A stretch of 64,000 bases of DNA from Plantimonas leprariae (GCF_008802405.1 NZ_VZDO01000005.1:124001-188000), one strand, 5' to 3'; numbered from the stretch's first letter, positions 38,387-48,191 are shown. A program made the numbers and translations. Notes: generated by a model not told the origin, from the sequence alone.

Positions 38387-39655
38387 ATGACCGCGAAGTC
38401 GATCCTCTGCTGCATGCAGTTCGTGCCGATCGAGAACGGGGTCGGCGGCTCGCAGCGGGCGTGGTTCCTTCTCCGGGCGCTGTCGGAAGCGGGCGAGGTC
38501 GATCTCGTCATCCTCCATCCCGATACGGGTTTGCGCTTGTCCGGGGAACAGGAAACCGCCATCCGGCGGTTTGCGCGGAGCGTAACGGTGGCCGGACTAC
38601 CCGGCTGGAAACGCAGCGCCGAGCGCTCGCGGCTCGTCCATCGCCGCTTCGGCGCCTGGCTCGACTTCCTGCGCATGGGGTCGCCGAACGCGCCGCGCCT
38701 GCCGCTCGCCGACCTTCGCTCGCTCGCTCAAGGCCTGCCGCAGCGGCGCTACGACGTCGCCTTCGCGGCGCGCCTGCCCTCGGCGGCGATCATCGACGCG
38801 CTGTCGGCCGACGGCCTCGTCGAGATCGGGCGGAAGGTGGTGGATTTCGACGACGTCCTGTCGAAGTTCTTCGTCCGCGAGGCCGAAACGCTCGGCTGGA
38901 AGCGCTTCGACCGCAAGCTCGCGATGACCCTCGACGTCAAGCGCATGACCGACGCCGAGGACAGGGTTCTCGCCTCGTGGCAGGCGGTCAGCATCTGCAG
39001 CGCGAACGACGCGGCGGAGCTCTCGCGGCGGGTGCCGGGCGCGCGGGTCGCGGAGGTGCCGAACGTCATTGACAGGCCGCTGCTCGCCCCGGCGACGGAC
39101 GGAAACTTTACGATCCTCTTCGTCGGAAACCTCGGATTCAAGCCGAACGAGCAGGGGTTGCATCGCTTTCTCGACGAGGCGTGGCCCATCGTGCGGCAAC
39201 GCGTGCCCGGCGTTCGCCTCGTCGTGGTCGGTTTCGACCCGAAGGAGGCGCTGCGGGAGAAGCTCGCCCGTGCCGGAGCGGAACTCCATTCCAACGTGCC
39301 GTCGGTGGTGCCCTACTACGAGGCGGCGCATGCCGTCATCGCGCCGATCTTCTTCGGCGGCGGCACGCGGATCAAGATCCTGGAGGCGATGGCCTTCGGC
39401 CGCGCCGTCGTCTCGACGCCGATCGGCGCGGAAGGCTTGTCGGTGGAGGACGGCCGGCATCTCCTCGTCGCGGGGAGCATGCCGGACTTCGCGGCGGCGC
39501 TGGTGCGGCTGGCCGAGGACGCAGGCTTGCGGGAACGGCTCGCCCGCGACGCCCGGCGCCTGCAGGAGACGACCTACGGCCGCGCCATGATGGCATCGGC
39601 GGTGCGCGGGATGCTAGAGCCGGATGCGGCGGCATCCTCGCTCGCGGCGAACTGA
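38387..39655 (+). CDS. Glycosyltransferase, GT-B fold (family 4/1)
   Basis: 422 residues. The C-terminal GT1 domain (about 240-400) has the typical FVGNLGFKPNEQGL strand, ADP/UDP-sugar binding region and the E-x7-E-like GTRIKILEAMAFGRAVVSTP. The N-terminal domain has GGSQRAWFLLRALSEAG as in acceptor-side loops. It transfers a sugar from a nucleotide donor onto a polysaccharide precursor at the membrane; donor and linkage are unknown. First gene of the surface-polysaccharide region. ATG 38387 chosen; the frame opens earlier at 38264. Confidence 0.88.
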   Translation: MTAKSILCCMQFVPIENGVGGSQRAWFLLRALSEAGEVDLVILHPDTGLRLSGEQETAIRRFARSVTVAGLPGWKRSAERSRLVHRRFGAWLDFLRMGSPNAPRLPLADLRSLAQGLPQRRYDVAFAARLPSAAIIDALSADGLVEIGRKVVDFDDVLSKFFVREAETLGWKRFDRKLAMTLDVKRMTDAEDRVLASWQAVSICSANDAAELSRRVPGARVAEVPNVIDRPLLAPATDGNFTILFVGNLGFKPNEQGLHRFLDEAWPIVRQRVPGVRLVVVGFDPKEALREKLARAGAELHSNVPSVVPYYEAAHAVIAPIFFGGGTRIKILEAMAFGRAVVSTPIGAEGLSVEDGRHLLVAGSMPDFAAALVRLAEDAGLRERLARDARRLQETTYGRAMMASAVRGMLEPDAAASSLAAN

Positions 39656-39664
39656 GGAAGGATC

Positions 39665-40522
39665 ATGGCGGCAAAGGTCAGCCTGACCGTCTGCACGAAG
39701 AACGGCGGCGAGCGGCTCGGCACCTGCCTCGATCATATCGAGGCGATGGACGCGCCCGCCGGGATGGAACTGTTCCTAGTCGACAACGGCTCGGACGACG
39801 GCACCTCCTTCGAGCGCCTGCACGCCTTCGCCGCGCGGAGCCGCTACGACGTGCGGGTCCGGCAGACATTCGTCCCCGGCAACTCGGCCGGCCGCAACGT
39901 CGCGCTCGCCGAAGCGACCGGCGACATCCACATCTTCGTCGACGACGACTGCTATGCCGACGAGGGGCTCGTGCGGAACTGGCTTCGCGTCTTCGCGAGC
40001 GACCCGAAGCTCGGCTTCGGCTCGGGGCGCGTCTGGCGGCACGATCCCGCCACGTCGATGAGCGGCTGCGTCGAGTATCCCGAAATCCGCTACATGCCGC
40101 CGGGCAAGTTCATCTGGCGCGGCTTCGTGCAGGGCTCGAACATGGCGTTCCGCCGCGAATGCCTGGAGGAGATCGGCCGGTTCGATCCGCGCTTCGGCTC
40201 CGGCACGCCGCTCGCCGGCGAGGACTGGGACATGGGGCTGAGAGCCAGCGCCGCCGGCTGGGCCGGCGTCTACAGCCCGGACGCGGCGGTCTCGCACGAT
40301 CACCGGCGAACCGACGACAACATCACCGAGCGCGAGCTGTACTACTACTACGGCGGCGGCGCGATCTTCGCCAAGCACACCTTTTCCCGGAAGGGCGTGC
40401 GGATCTTCCGCGAGTTCGTCCGCGAGACCGGCAAGCTGAAATCCAAGCCCGACTTCAGAGACGCCATGCGGAAGGGCTACCGCGACTTCCTGATCCACCG
40501 AGGCGCCGCGAAGGCCGCATGA
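39665..40522 (+). CDS. Family 2 glycosyltransferase
   Basis: 285 residues, GT-A fold. Motifs: SLTVCTKNGGERLGTCL at the N-terminus, LVDNGSDDGT, the metal-binding IFVDDDCYADEG and the catalytic-base region AGEDWDMGLRASAAGW (E/D-D). No membrane helix at the C-terminus. It follows the GT4 gene by nine bases and overlaps the pyruvyl transferase by ATGA. Confidence 0.92.
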   Translation: MAAKVSLTVCTKNGGERLGTCLDHIEAMDAPAGMELFLVDNGSDDGTSFERLHAFAARSRYDVRVRQTFVPGNSAGRNVALAEATGDIHIFVDDDCYADEGLVRNWLRVFASDPKLGFGSGRVWRHDPATSMSGCVEYPEIRYMPPGKFIWRGFVQGSNMAFRRECLEEIGRFDPRFGSGTPLAGEDWDMGLRASAAGWAGVYSPDAAVSHDHRRTDDNITERELYYYYGGGAIFAKHTFSRKGVRIFREFVRETGKLKSKPDFRDAMRKGYRDFLIHRGAAKAA

Positions 40523-41406
40523 AGCTCTACTTCTTCCGAGGGTTCCACACGAATTTCGGCGACGAGCTGAACCCCTGGCTCGTCCCGAAGCTGCTGCCGG
40601 GCGTGCTCGACGAGAACGAGGACGAGATGCTGCTCGCCATCGGCTCGATCCTCTTCGACCATCATCCGAAGGACGCGAAGAAGATCGTCTTCGGCTCCGG
40701 CTACGGTGGCTACACGCCGCCGCCGAAGCTGGACGAGAAATGGCAGGTCTATTGCGTGCGCGGCCCCCGCTCGGCGGCGGCATGCGGGCTCGGGCCGGAA
40801 GCCGTCGCCGGCGATACCGCGATCCTGATCGCCCGGCACTGGAGGAACAGCTTCCCGAAGACGATCCCCGTGTCCTTCATGCCGCACTACCAGAGCATCG
40901 GCCGCGGCTTCTGGGAGCGGGTCTGCAAGCTCGCCGGGGTGCACTTCCTCAATCCCCGCCTGCCGGTGGAGCAGGTGCTGGAGGAAATCTGCCGCAGCCA
41001 AATGGTGATCACCGAGGCGATGCACGGGGCGATCGTCTCCGACGCGCTGCGCGTGCCCTGGGTGGCGATCACGCCGGTCGACGCGACCCACCGGATGAAG
41101 TGGTACGACTGGGCGGAGGCGCTCGACGTCTCGCTCCGGCCCCACACGCTGCCGCCGTCGTCGGTCCGCGAGGCGCGGCTCGCGCTCAGCGGCAAGGACG
41201 ACTGGTTCGAGAAGCCGACCGGCCTCGTCAAGCTCGCCGTCCGATCGGTCGACCTCGGCTTCGTCGCCGCGGCGGCCGCGGGTCTGGCGCGCGCCCGCCG
41301 CATCGAGCCGCAGCTCAGCTCCGACGCCGCGCTCGACCGGGTGCTCGACAAGCTGCAGACCAACGCGGAGCGCATCCTCGCCGACCACCGGCCGGTCGAC
41401 GGCTGA
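40519..41406 (+). CDS. Polysaccharide pyruvyl transferase family protein
   Basis: 295 residues. It resembles ExoV/CsaB-type ketal-pyruvyltransferases, with RGFHTNFGDELNPWLVPKL at the N-terminus, a central FGSGYGGY and the C-terminal VITEAMHGAIVSDALRVPW. These enzymes add pyruvate ketals from phosphoenolpyruvate to sugars of exopolysaccharide. ATG overlaps the upstream stop (ATGA). Its presence suggests an acidic, pyruvylated polymer. Confidence 0.88.
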   Translation: MKLYFFRGFHTNFGDELNPWLVPKLLPGVLDENEDEMLLAIGSILFDHHPKDAKKIVFGSGYGGYTPPPKLDEKWQVYCVRGPRSAAACGLGPEAVAGDTAILIARHWRNSFPKTIPVSFMPHYQSIGRGFWERVCKLAGVHFLNPRLPVEQVLEEICRSQMVITEAMHGAIVSDALRVPWVAITPVDATHRMKWYDWAEALDVSLRPHTLPPSSVREARLALSGKDDWFEKPTGLVKLAVRSVDLGFVAAAAAGLARARRIEPQLSSDAALDRVLDKLQTNAERILADHRPVDG

Positions 41407-41411
41407 GCCGG

Positions 41412-42545
41412 ATGCGCGGCGCTTCCACCGATCTTTCGCTCAGTGCGGCGGAAGCGCGGGTCGGACGTCGCACCGTCCTTGTCGGCCTCGGTGCGTCCTG
41501 CGCGACGCTGGGGATGCCGCGTCCGGCGGCGTCCGTCGAGGGTGAAGCGCTGAAGACCATCGCGGCAGGTCGCGGCCTCACCTATGGCTGCGCGGTGTTC
41601 GAGAAGACGTTGCGCGACGACGCCCGGATGCGGGAAGCCGTCCTGCGCGAGGTTGCCAGCATCGTCGCCGGCTACGAGATGAAGTGGCGTCCGACAGCGC
41701 CGGCCGAGGGTCGTGCCGACTACCGTGCCGGCGACGAACTGCTGCGCTTCGCGACGGACAACGGCCTCGCCCTGCGCGGTCATACCGTGGTCTGGCACCA
41801 GAACCCGCCGCTTTGGGCGATCCCGCGTCTTCATGGCCGAGAGGGCGAGGAACTCGTCTTCGCCCATATCCGCGACATCATGGGCCATTATCGCGGGCGT
41901 GTGCGCGAATGGGACGTGGTGAACGAGGCGGTCAACGTGCCGGAGGGGCGGCCCGACGGCCTGCGCCGCTGGGGACCCTACGAGCGCGGCTACGATTTTC
42001 TCGCCGATTGTTTCCGCGTCGCGCACGAGGCCGATCCGGACGCTGTCCTTTGCTACAACGATTTCGGGCTGGAATACGATCGCATCGACCAGGCAGCCAA
42101 GCGAGCGGCGGTGCTCCGTCTCGTCGAGGCCCTGAAGGCCCGAGGCGCGCCGATCCACGCCGTCGGCATTCAGAGCCATCTCATCGCCTGGTATCCGTTC
42201 AGCCAAGGCGTCTTTCGTAAGTTCCTGGCGGATCTGGCGGGGCTCGATCTGCGAATCCGCCTGACCGAACTCGACATGAACGAACGCAAGGTCGGTGGCG
42301 ACATCGGCAAGCGCGACCGTTTCGGTGCCTCGCTCGTTCGGCGCTATCTCGACGCGGCGCTGGACGAGAAAGCGGTGACCGGCGTCCTGACCTGGGGCCT
42401 GTCGGATTCCGAGAACTGGCTGACCGGCTACGCGCCGCGCCTCGACGGCTTGCCGCAGCGCAGCATGCCTCTGGACGAGGCGTTCGAGCGCAAGCCGATA
42501 TGGTATGCATTGGCGAGCGCGTTCCGCAACGCGCCGAGCCGATGA
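41412..42545 (+). CDS. GH10 family glycanase (endo-xylanase-like)
   Basis: 377 residues. An N-terminal RRTVLVGLGASCA (residues 19-31) looks like a twin-arginine or Sec-type export signal. The GH10 TIM barrel shows VVWHQNPPLW, the acid/base glutamate Glu172 (WDVVNEAVN) and the nucleophile Glu286 (RLTELDMNE). The family cuts xylan-type beta-1,4 linkages. In this setting, five bases after a pyruvyl transferase gene and overlapping an SGNH hydrolase gene, it may cleave or trim the cluster's own polysaccharide. Confidence 0.9.
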   Translation: MRGASTDLSLSAAEARVGRRTVLVGLGASCATLGMPRPAASVEGEALKTIAAGRGLTYGCAVFEKTLRDDARMREAVLREVASIVAGYEMKWRPTAPAEGRADYRAGDELLRFATDNGLALRGHTVVWHQNPPLWAIPRLHGREGEELVFAHIRDIMGHYRGRVREWDVVNEAVNVPEGRPDGLRRWGPYERGYDFLADCFRVAHEADPDAVLCYNDFGLEYDRIDQAAKRAAVLRLVEALKARGAPIHAVGIQSHLIAWYPFSQGVFRKFLADLAGLDLRIRLTELDMNERKVGGDIGKRDRFGASLVRRYLDAALDEKAVTGVLTWGLSDSENWLTGYAPRLDGLPQRSMPLDEAFERKPIWYALASAFRNAPSR

Positions 42546-43198
42546 GCCGGCTCCTGGCCGCCGCGGCGGCGATGATCGTGGCCGGTGCCTTCCTCGACCT
42601 GCCGGCGCAGGCGGAGGAGCCGACCTTCAGGGTCGCGACGTTCGGAACCTCGCTGACGGCCCGCGGCGGCTGGCAGAAACCGCTGGAGGAAGCGCTCCGC
42701 ACCTGCCTGCTCCGACCCGTCGAGGTCCGAACCGTCGCCCGTAGCGGTTCGACCTCCGACTGGGGGCTGGAGCATGTCGGCGACGTGGTGGCGCTCGCTC
42801 CGGATGTGGTGCTGGTGGAGTTCTATGCCAACGATGCCGCCCTGCACCGGCCGATCACGCTTTGGGGCAGCCGCGGCAACATCGCGGAGATCTTCCGCGA
42901 GCTGCGCGCCGGCCTGCCGAACGCCCGTCTCTACGGCATGGGCATGAATCCTTTCACCGGGCGGCGGAACTGGGGCCGCCCCCTGCTCGGCCTCTATATC
43001 GCCGCGCACCGCGCCGCCGCCGAGACGCTCGGCGACGGCTTCGTCGATTTCGCGCCGCTCTGGGCGAAGCTGACGCCGGACGAGATCGCGGACGCCATTC
43101 CCGACGGCTCGCATCCGCGCCCGGAGATCGCGTCCCGCATCATGGTGCCGGAGCTCGTCCGCCATCTCGTGCCGACCTGCGAGCCGACGCGGCCGTGA
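42542..43198 (+). CDS. Exported SGNH/GDSL-type hydrolase
   Basis: 218 residues. A signal peptide (about 1-24, cleavage near AQAEE). Block I is FGTSLTARGGW, with Ser; Asn is in the EFYANDAAL stretch; the C-terminal Asp/His pair fits DGSHPRPE. These enzymes remove acetyl or other acyl groups from carbohydrates. The ATG overlaps the xylanase-like gene's stop (ATGA), so deacylation and backbone cleavage are likely linked. Confidence 0.82.
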   Translation: MSRLLAAAAAMIVAGAFLDLPAQAEEPTFRVATFGTSLTARGGWQKPLEEALRTCLLRPVEVRTVARSGSTSDWGLEHVGDVVALAPDVVLVEFYANDAALHRPITLWGSRGNIAEIFRELRAGLPNARLYGMGMNPFTGRRNWGRPLLGLYIAAHRAAAETLGDGFVDFAPLWAKLTPDEIADAIPDGSHPRPEIASRIMVPELVRHLVPTCEPTRP

Positions 43199-43214
43199 GC
43201 GACGCCGGCCGCCG

Positions 43215-44888
43215 CTAGTATCCCCAAGCCGGGCGAGGGTCCGCAACGCGCCGGACGATCGGCTTGCGCACCCGCACCGTGAACGGCGCGGTCGTCTTCG
43301 AGAACGTCAGCAGCAGCCGAATGTCGATCCGGTCGTAGGCGTCGGCGGAGCGGAAGGGCTCGGTCTGGAGCCAGAAGCTGCGCGCTCCGCCGCCGTCGCC
43401 GAGCGCGAAGTCGGCGCTCGATTCGCGCTGGAGGGCCTGCGTCTGCGTGACGATGGTCGCCCCCTGCTGCTGCCGGGCGATCAGCGAGGCGAAGCCGAGA
43501 CCGTCACCGCCCGTTTCGACCTCTAGGAACGCCTGGTACCATTGGTTCGGATCGGCGGCCTCCATGGCGACCATGCCCGATAAGGTCAGTTCGGCATAGG
43601 CGCCGGCGGACGTGCCGCCGGGGGTGATCGCGATCACCTGCTCCTCGCTCGGGCCGGCGATCGTGTTCTTGGAGGCGACGAACGAGCAGTTGCGGCCGAT
43701 CGTCAGCGTCAGGCCTGTCGCGACCTGTCCGCTGCGGGTCTCGCCATTGGCCGACAGCCCGCCACCGGTGGTGCCGCCGGTGCCCGCCATGTTCGCGACC
43801 GAGGCGGCGAGAAGGTTCGCCCGGCCGGGGTCCTGGTCGAAGGTGGAGCCCGGCCGGATCGCTGTCTGGAGGAGCGGCAGCAGCTTCTGCCGCGCGACCG
43901 CCAGCGCGCCGCGCACCGACAGATGCGTCTTGTCGGCTTTGAACATCGCCGCGTCGAGGACGCCCGCGGGGGCGAGCAGGTCGGCGGCATCCAGAACGCC
44001 GATCACGCCCTCGCGCCCGGCCTGCGCGCGGCACCACTCGGCAAGCTTCGCCAGCTCGGCATGGCGCGAGTCGCCGGCCGGCCAAAGGCCCGTCGGATAG
44101 ACGGCGACGAGGATCGTCCAGACCCCGGCGGCGCGGGCGTCCACCAGCATCCGATCGAGCTTGGCGATGACGTAGCTCGCCGGCAGCGGCTTGCCGTCGG
44201 TATCGTCGCCCGAATGCAGCGTGTTGAGGCCGCCCTCTATGATCAGGATGTCCGGTCGCCGCGCCAGCACGGCCGGCAGACGGGCGGTCATTCCGCCGAG
44301 ATACTGCGGCTGCGACAGCCATTCCATGTGGTCGCCATGCAGGCCCTGGTTGGCGCCGGCATAATTGAGCCCGCGCGGATCGGCCGGGTCGAACCAGTTG
44401 TCGAAGCGGAAGCGTTGGTCGAGCGACTGCGCCTGCTCGATGAAGCCGTAGGCCGTCGAATAGGCGGCCTTGTTGGCTTCCGAGACCTTCGCGCCGAACG
44501 TGTTGTTGTAGCCGATCTGCGAGTCGCCGATCGCCGCGACCCTCGCGCCGGCCGCGAAGGGCAGCTCGGGCAGGGCGCGCCGAACGCTGACGGCGAGGAG
44601 ATCCGCCGCGGCGCGCTTGCCGTCGGTCGCGGCGACGAGCAGCTTCGGGAAAGGGGTCGTCGCGTAGTTCAGCGGCGTCGCACCGACGACGAGCCGCCGC
44701 CCGTCGAGCGCGAACATGTCGCCTGCGTTGTCGACGAGATGGTACGACCAGCCCTCCGCCGGCCCCGTCAGCTGCCCTACCTCGGTTCCGGGCGCGGCGT
44801 TTTCGCCGACGACGAGCGCGGTGAGCGCGATGGCGAGGCGGCGCGTGCCGCCGCGGACGGTGGGGTAGCCGTTCAGAAGGCCGCTCAT
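43215..44888 (-). CDS. SGNH/GDSL hydrolase with cadherin-like N-terminus and C-terminal beta domain
   Basis: 557 residues, no signal peptide visible. Residues about 25-105 resemble a cadherin-like repeat (GENAAPGTEVGQL, then LNYATTPFPKLLVAATDG). The hydrolase domain, about 115-340, has GDSQIGYNN, an Asn/Gly block (IIEGGLNTLHSG) and KADKTHLSVRG for the Asp-x-x-His. The last ~200 residues look like a beta-sandwich, possibly carbohydrate-binding. On the opposite strand to its neighbours; its ATG overlaps the stop of a 117-residue protein (ATGA). Substrate unknown; a surface polymer is likely. Confidence 0.72.
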   Translation of the reverse strand: MSGLLNGYPTVRGGTRRLAIALTALVVGENAAPGTEVGQLTGPAEGWSYHLVDNAGDMFALDGRRLVVGATPLNYATTPFPKLLVAATDGKRAAADLLAVSVRRALPELPFAAGARVAAIGDSQIGYNNTFGAKVSEANKAAYSTAYGFIEQAQSLDQRFRFDNWFDPADPRGLNYAGANQGLHGDHMEWLSQPQYLGGMTARLPAVLARRPDILIIEGGLNTLHSGDDTDGKPLPASYVIAKLDRMLVDARAAGVWTILVAVYPTGLWPAGDSRHAELAKLAEWCRAQAGREGVIGVLDAADLLAPAGVLDAAMFKADKTHLSVRGALAVARQKLLPLLQTAIRPGSTFDQDPGRANLLAASVANMAGTGGTTGGGLSANGETRSGQVATGLTLTIGRNCSFVASKNTIAGPSEEQVIAITPGGTSAGAYAELTLSGMVAMEAADPNQWYQAFLEVETGGDGLGFASLIARQQQGATIVTQTQALQRESSADFALGDGGGARSFWLQTEPFRSADAYDRIDIRLLLTFSKTTAPFTVRVRKPIVRRVADPRPAWGY

Positions 44889-45238
44889 GCGTAGAAGCTC
44901 ACCGAGCCAGTGCAGGCGGCCGGCGCGCGCATGCAGATATGCGTCGCCGGTGCCGCCTCGCCCTGCCGCGGCGAGATGCGCCGAGCGACGGGGTTGAGTT
45001 CGCCGCCGCTGCCGGTCTGCGACGTCGCGGCCGGCAGCGCGACTATGGTCGCTGCGTCGCCGAGGCGCACCCGAACGTCGCCGTCGAAGCTGAAGACGGC
45101 GAAGCGCGCCTCGACCGGGATCGGCAGGCGCAGGAGCGTGTCGGCAGCCAGGACGACGTCTTCGACGTAGTCGGGGAAGGCCGGTGCGAACTGCGCGCGG
45201 CCGGAATTGTTGGGATAGCTGTCGAAGAAGAGCTGCAT
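44885..45238 (-). CDS. Hypothetical protein coupled to the SGNH hydrolase
   Basis: 117 residues. I do not recognise it. It is rich in beta-type segments (ARFAVFSFDGDVRVRLGD) and has two cysteines near the C-terminus (HICMRAPAACTG). No signal peptide. It overlaps the 557-residue hydrolase gene by ATGA on the same strand, suggesting a partner or cofactor of that enzyme. The 285-base gap to the divergent acyltransferase contains no other gene. Confidence 0.65.
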   Translation of the reverse strand: MQLFFDSYPNNSGRAQFAPAFPDYVEDVVLAADTLLRLPIPVEARFAVFSFDGDVRVRLGDAATIVALPAATSQTGSGGELNPVARRISPRQGEAAPATHICMRAPAACTGSVSFYA

Positions 45239-45523
45239 CCGGAACCTCGCTGACTGACCGATTGCAAGCTTACGGAGCACCGGGGCCGAGGGGATAACTT
45301 TGCAAGGCAGCCTTGCGGTTTTCGTCTCGCACATGCGAAGGAATGCCGGCATAAGGCAAGCCGGGAGAATGGAAGCGTCCGCGCGCGGATGGCAAGACGG
45401 GTCGGCGATGCGCCGCTGCCGGTCTTTCGCCTCGCAGTTCGGACGACCTCGTCCAAGGCATGTCACCGACGACGGCAGGCCGGCCGCCGACCGATCAACG
45501 GCAAGACCTTTGCGGGATAGATC

Positions 45524-46618
45524 ATGGCGACTGTCGGCAATGGCGGAAACGATCGACTGAAGTTCGGCGCGCTGGAGGTCGGACGCGCCGTCGCGGCGGG
45601 CCTCGTGGTGTTCCATCACGCCGGCAGCATCGCCCAGCAGCCGCGCTTCTTCGATGCGGTGCCGTTCGGCTACCATCTCGGCAACTTCAACGTCGGCGTC
45701 GACTTCTTCTTCGTCCTCAGCGGCTTCATCATCGCCTGGGTGCACTGGAACGACATCGGCGAGCCGGCGCGGGTTCCCCGCTACGCCCTGAAGCGGTTCC
45801 TGCGGATCTATCCGCCCTACTGGGCGGTCTTGCTGCCGCTAACGGCGCTATATGTCGCATTTCCGCAGGGGGGGATTCCCAGCCAGCGCGATCCCGTCAA
45901 CATCGCGATGTCGGCGCTGCTGCTCCCCTATCCCGTGCCGCCGGTCCTCGGGGTGGCGTGGACCCTCGTGCACGAGATCTTCTTCTACGCCGTCTTCGCG
46001 GCGATCATCGCGGCGGGCCGGAAGGCGCTCCTGTTGCTTCCGATCTGGTTCGCGGCGATCGTCGCGGCGTCGCTGCTGCAGGTCGAGACTTTCCCCCTGA
46101 CCTTTTTCTTCAATCCTTTCAACATGGAGTTCATCCTCGGCGTCGGTGTCGCCGTCATGCTGCGGCATCGCAGCGTCCCGGCGCCGCTCCTGCTCGCGAC
46201 CGTCGGCGTCGTGATCTTCGTGGCGACGATGCTGTTCGCGACCACCGTTCAGGATCATCCGCTCGTCGGACGTCTCGCCTTCGGCCTGCCCGCCGCCATG
46301 TTCGTCGCCGGCTGCGTTGAACTCGAGCGCCGGCGCCCGCGCCGCCTGCCGGCCGTGCTGGCGCTCCTGGGGGCCGCGTCCTACGTCATCTATCTCGTTC
46401 ACCCGATCGCACTGTCGTTCGGCGCGCAGGCCCTGACGCGGCTGCCGACACGAGATTTGCCGGTCGACATCGCGGTTCTTCTCCTCGGCCTCATCGGGAT
46501 CGGCGCAGGCGTCCTGTTCCACGTGGTCGTCGAAAGGCGGATTGCGAGCGCGCTAAAGTCGCTGACCTCGACGCGCGGGAAAGCGCCGGACGAGGCGCGG
46601 GCGACGGGAAGGGCTTGA
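45524..46618 (+). CDS. Acyltransferase family 3 membrane protein
   Basis: 364 residues, about ten membrane helices. Acyl_transf_3 signature: the first helix region LEVGRAVAAGLVVFHHAG with the conserved His pair, GVDFFFVLSGFIIAW, KRFLRIYPPYW and WTLVHEIFFYAVFA. Such proteins (OafA/ExoZ type) move acetyl or succinyl groups onto polysaccharide at the membrane. Its stop is seven bases before the polymerase gene. Confidence 0.9.
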   Translation: MATVGNGGNDRLKFGALEVGRAVAAGLVVFHHAGSIAQQPRFFDAVPFGYHLGNFNVGVDFFFVLSGFIIAWVHWNDIGEPARVPRYALKRFLRIYPPYWAVLLPLTALYVAFPQGGIPSQRDPVNIAMSALLLPYPVPPVLGVAWTLVHEIFFYAVFAAIIAAGRKALLLLPIWFAAIVAASLLQVETFPLTFFFNPFNMEFILGVGVAVMLRHRSVPAPLLLATVGVVIFVATMLFATTVQDHPLVGRLAFGLPAAMFVAGCVELERRRPRRLPAVLALLGAASYVIYLVHPIALSFGAQALTRLPTRDLPVDIAVLLLGLIGIGAGVLFHVVVERRIASALKSLTSTRGKAPDEARATGRA

Positions 46619-46625
46619 GCGTCCG

Positions 46626-47990
46626 ATGAGCGTCCACCGGCCGGTCCTTGCTAACGCCTACGCACGCCCGCTCGTAAGGCCTAAACGCTCGATCACGATC
46701 TTCGGATTTTCTATCCGAGAGACGTTCCTTATTCTGATTATCGCGTTTCCTTGCCTTGGCACCTTATTCCCGCTTGACTCGTATCTCATCCCGATTGGTC
46801 TCAATACGCTCGTTCCGAAAACGCCCTTCAACACAACCATTATCTTAACCGTAATCTTATCATACGTACTCTGGTTATTTGCTCAAAGACCACAGTTTTC
46901 CATCTTGGTGCTTCGTCGAAACTGGCCAATATTCCTTTTTATATTGTGGGCAATGATAACGTCCCGTTGGGCGGAAACGCCTGGCACATCTTTCAATCGC
47001 TCGGGTCGATTGCTCGTCTTCTCCCTTTACGCAATCTACTTAGTGGAATTCATTCCACTCCAGCGGCTGCTCAAAATGCTGTTTATCGCGCTGCTGATAT
47101 CTTGTGTCGTATCGCTCGCGATGATTGTCGCAATGCCCGCGCTGTCGCTGACGACGGACGAAAGAGGGGCGTGGCGTGGTGCTATGCAGCACAAGAATGG
47201 GCTGGGCGTCACGGTGGCGTTTGCGTTCACGATCTCGCTGATATGCGGATACTTGAAGGTCTATCCGCTCAAATACGTCGTTCCACTCGCTCTGCTTGCC
47301 CTTCTATTGCTCAAGCTCGCCAACTCTGCCACGGCGATCCTCGCCTTGGCGGTCGTTACCGCAGTCATAGTCATTATCCTCTTCGTCGTGAATCGGACCC
47401 GCAGTCCGATCGTGACCCTCGCATTCGCTGCTGCCGGTGTCGGCATCCTCGCGGTGGTCGTGTTGAGCAGCGGCATCCTGTTCAGCATTCTCGGGCGAGA
47501 GGGGACGCTGACTGGCCGGGCGGACATTTGGGGCTTCGCATGGGGGATGATCGCGGAGAACCCGATCTGGGGATACGGACAGGGAGCCTGGACGTTTGAA
47601 TGGATGAAAAAGCTTGCTTATGCGGAACTAGGTTGGCCGATCGCCCACGCGCATAACGCTTGGATAGATTTTCGCTTCCAACTCGGGCTGCCCGGCGTGA
47701 CGCTCGCCGTTCTGATGTGGGCGGTGGCGACGATCAATCTTCTGACACTCATCGCGAAGCGCCAGGCACTGCCCATCGTCCTGCCGATGGCGGTGTTCCT
47801 CTTGTTGTCCTTCCGCAGTTATTCGGAAACCATCATCGTAGACCCGGCCCTGAACGACATGTTCTGGTTCGCGTTCGCCGTTGCGTCATTCGCACGAAGC
47901 GCGAGCGTCGTTCGACAGAACGAGGCTCGATTTTCCGGCCGTCGGCAATTGAAGGAGCGTCGGGATCGTTACCGAACGCTACCGACGTGA
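46626..47990 (+). CDS. O-antigen ligase / polysaccharide polymerase family protein
   Basis: 454 residues with about 11-12 membrane helices and a larger periplasmic loop (about 340-370, IWGYGQGAWTFEWMKKL to AHAHNAWIDFRFQLG) that carries the conserved Wzy_C His/Arg-type residues. The family polymerises or ligates polysaccharide units. The first half of the gene has lower GC and more AT-ending codons than its neighbours, so the gene was probably acquired separately. Confidence 0.85.
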   Translation: MSVHRPVLANAYARPLVRPKRSITIFGFSIRETFLILIIAFPCLGTLFPLDSYLIPIGLNTLVPKTPFNTTIILTVILSYVLWLFAQRPQFSILVLRRNWPIFLFILWAMITSRWAETPGTSFNRSGRLLVFSLYAIYLVEFIPLQRLLKMLFIALLISCVVSLAMIVAMPALSLTTDERGAWRGAMQHKNGLGVTVAFAFTISLICGYLKVYPLKYVVPLALLALLLLKLANSATAILALAVVTAVIVIILFVVNRTRSPIVTLAFAAAGVGILAVVVLSSGILFSILGREGTLTGRADIWGFAWGMIAENPIWGYGQGAWTFEWMKKLAYAELGWPIAHAHNAWIDFRFQLGLPGVTLAVLMWAVATINLLTLIAKRQALPIVLPMAVFLLLSFRSYSETIIVDPALNDMFWFAFAVASFARSASVVRQNEARFSGRRQLKERRDRYRTLPT

Positions 47991-48191
47991 TTTCGGCTTT
48001 TCCGCGATCTACGGATTCGGCGGTCGTGAAGTCCGGCCGCCACTCTCGGGGGGACTCCAGTCTATTCAAATTCTCGTGCGTCGCCGCGAGCTTCGATGTC
48101 ACTGGATAAAATGCTAATGTATTCATCTACAAGGCTTTAGAGGGTCGCTACTACTAATAGGTGTCGGGCATCCGTTCAAGGAAGGCGTGAC

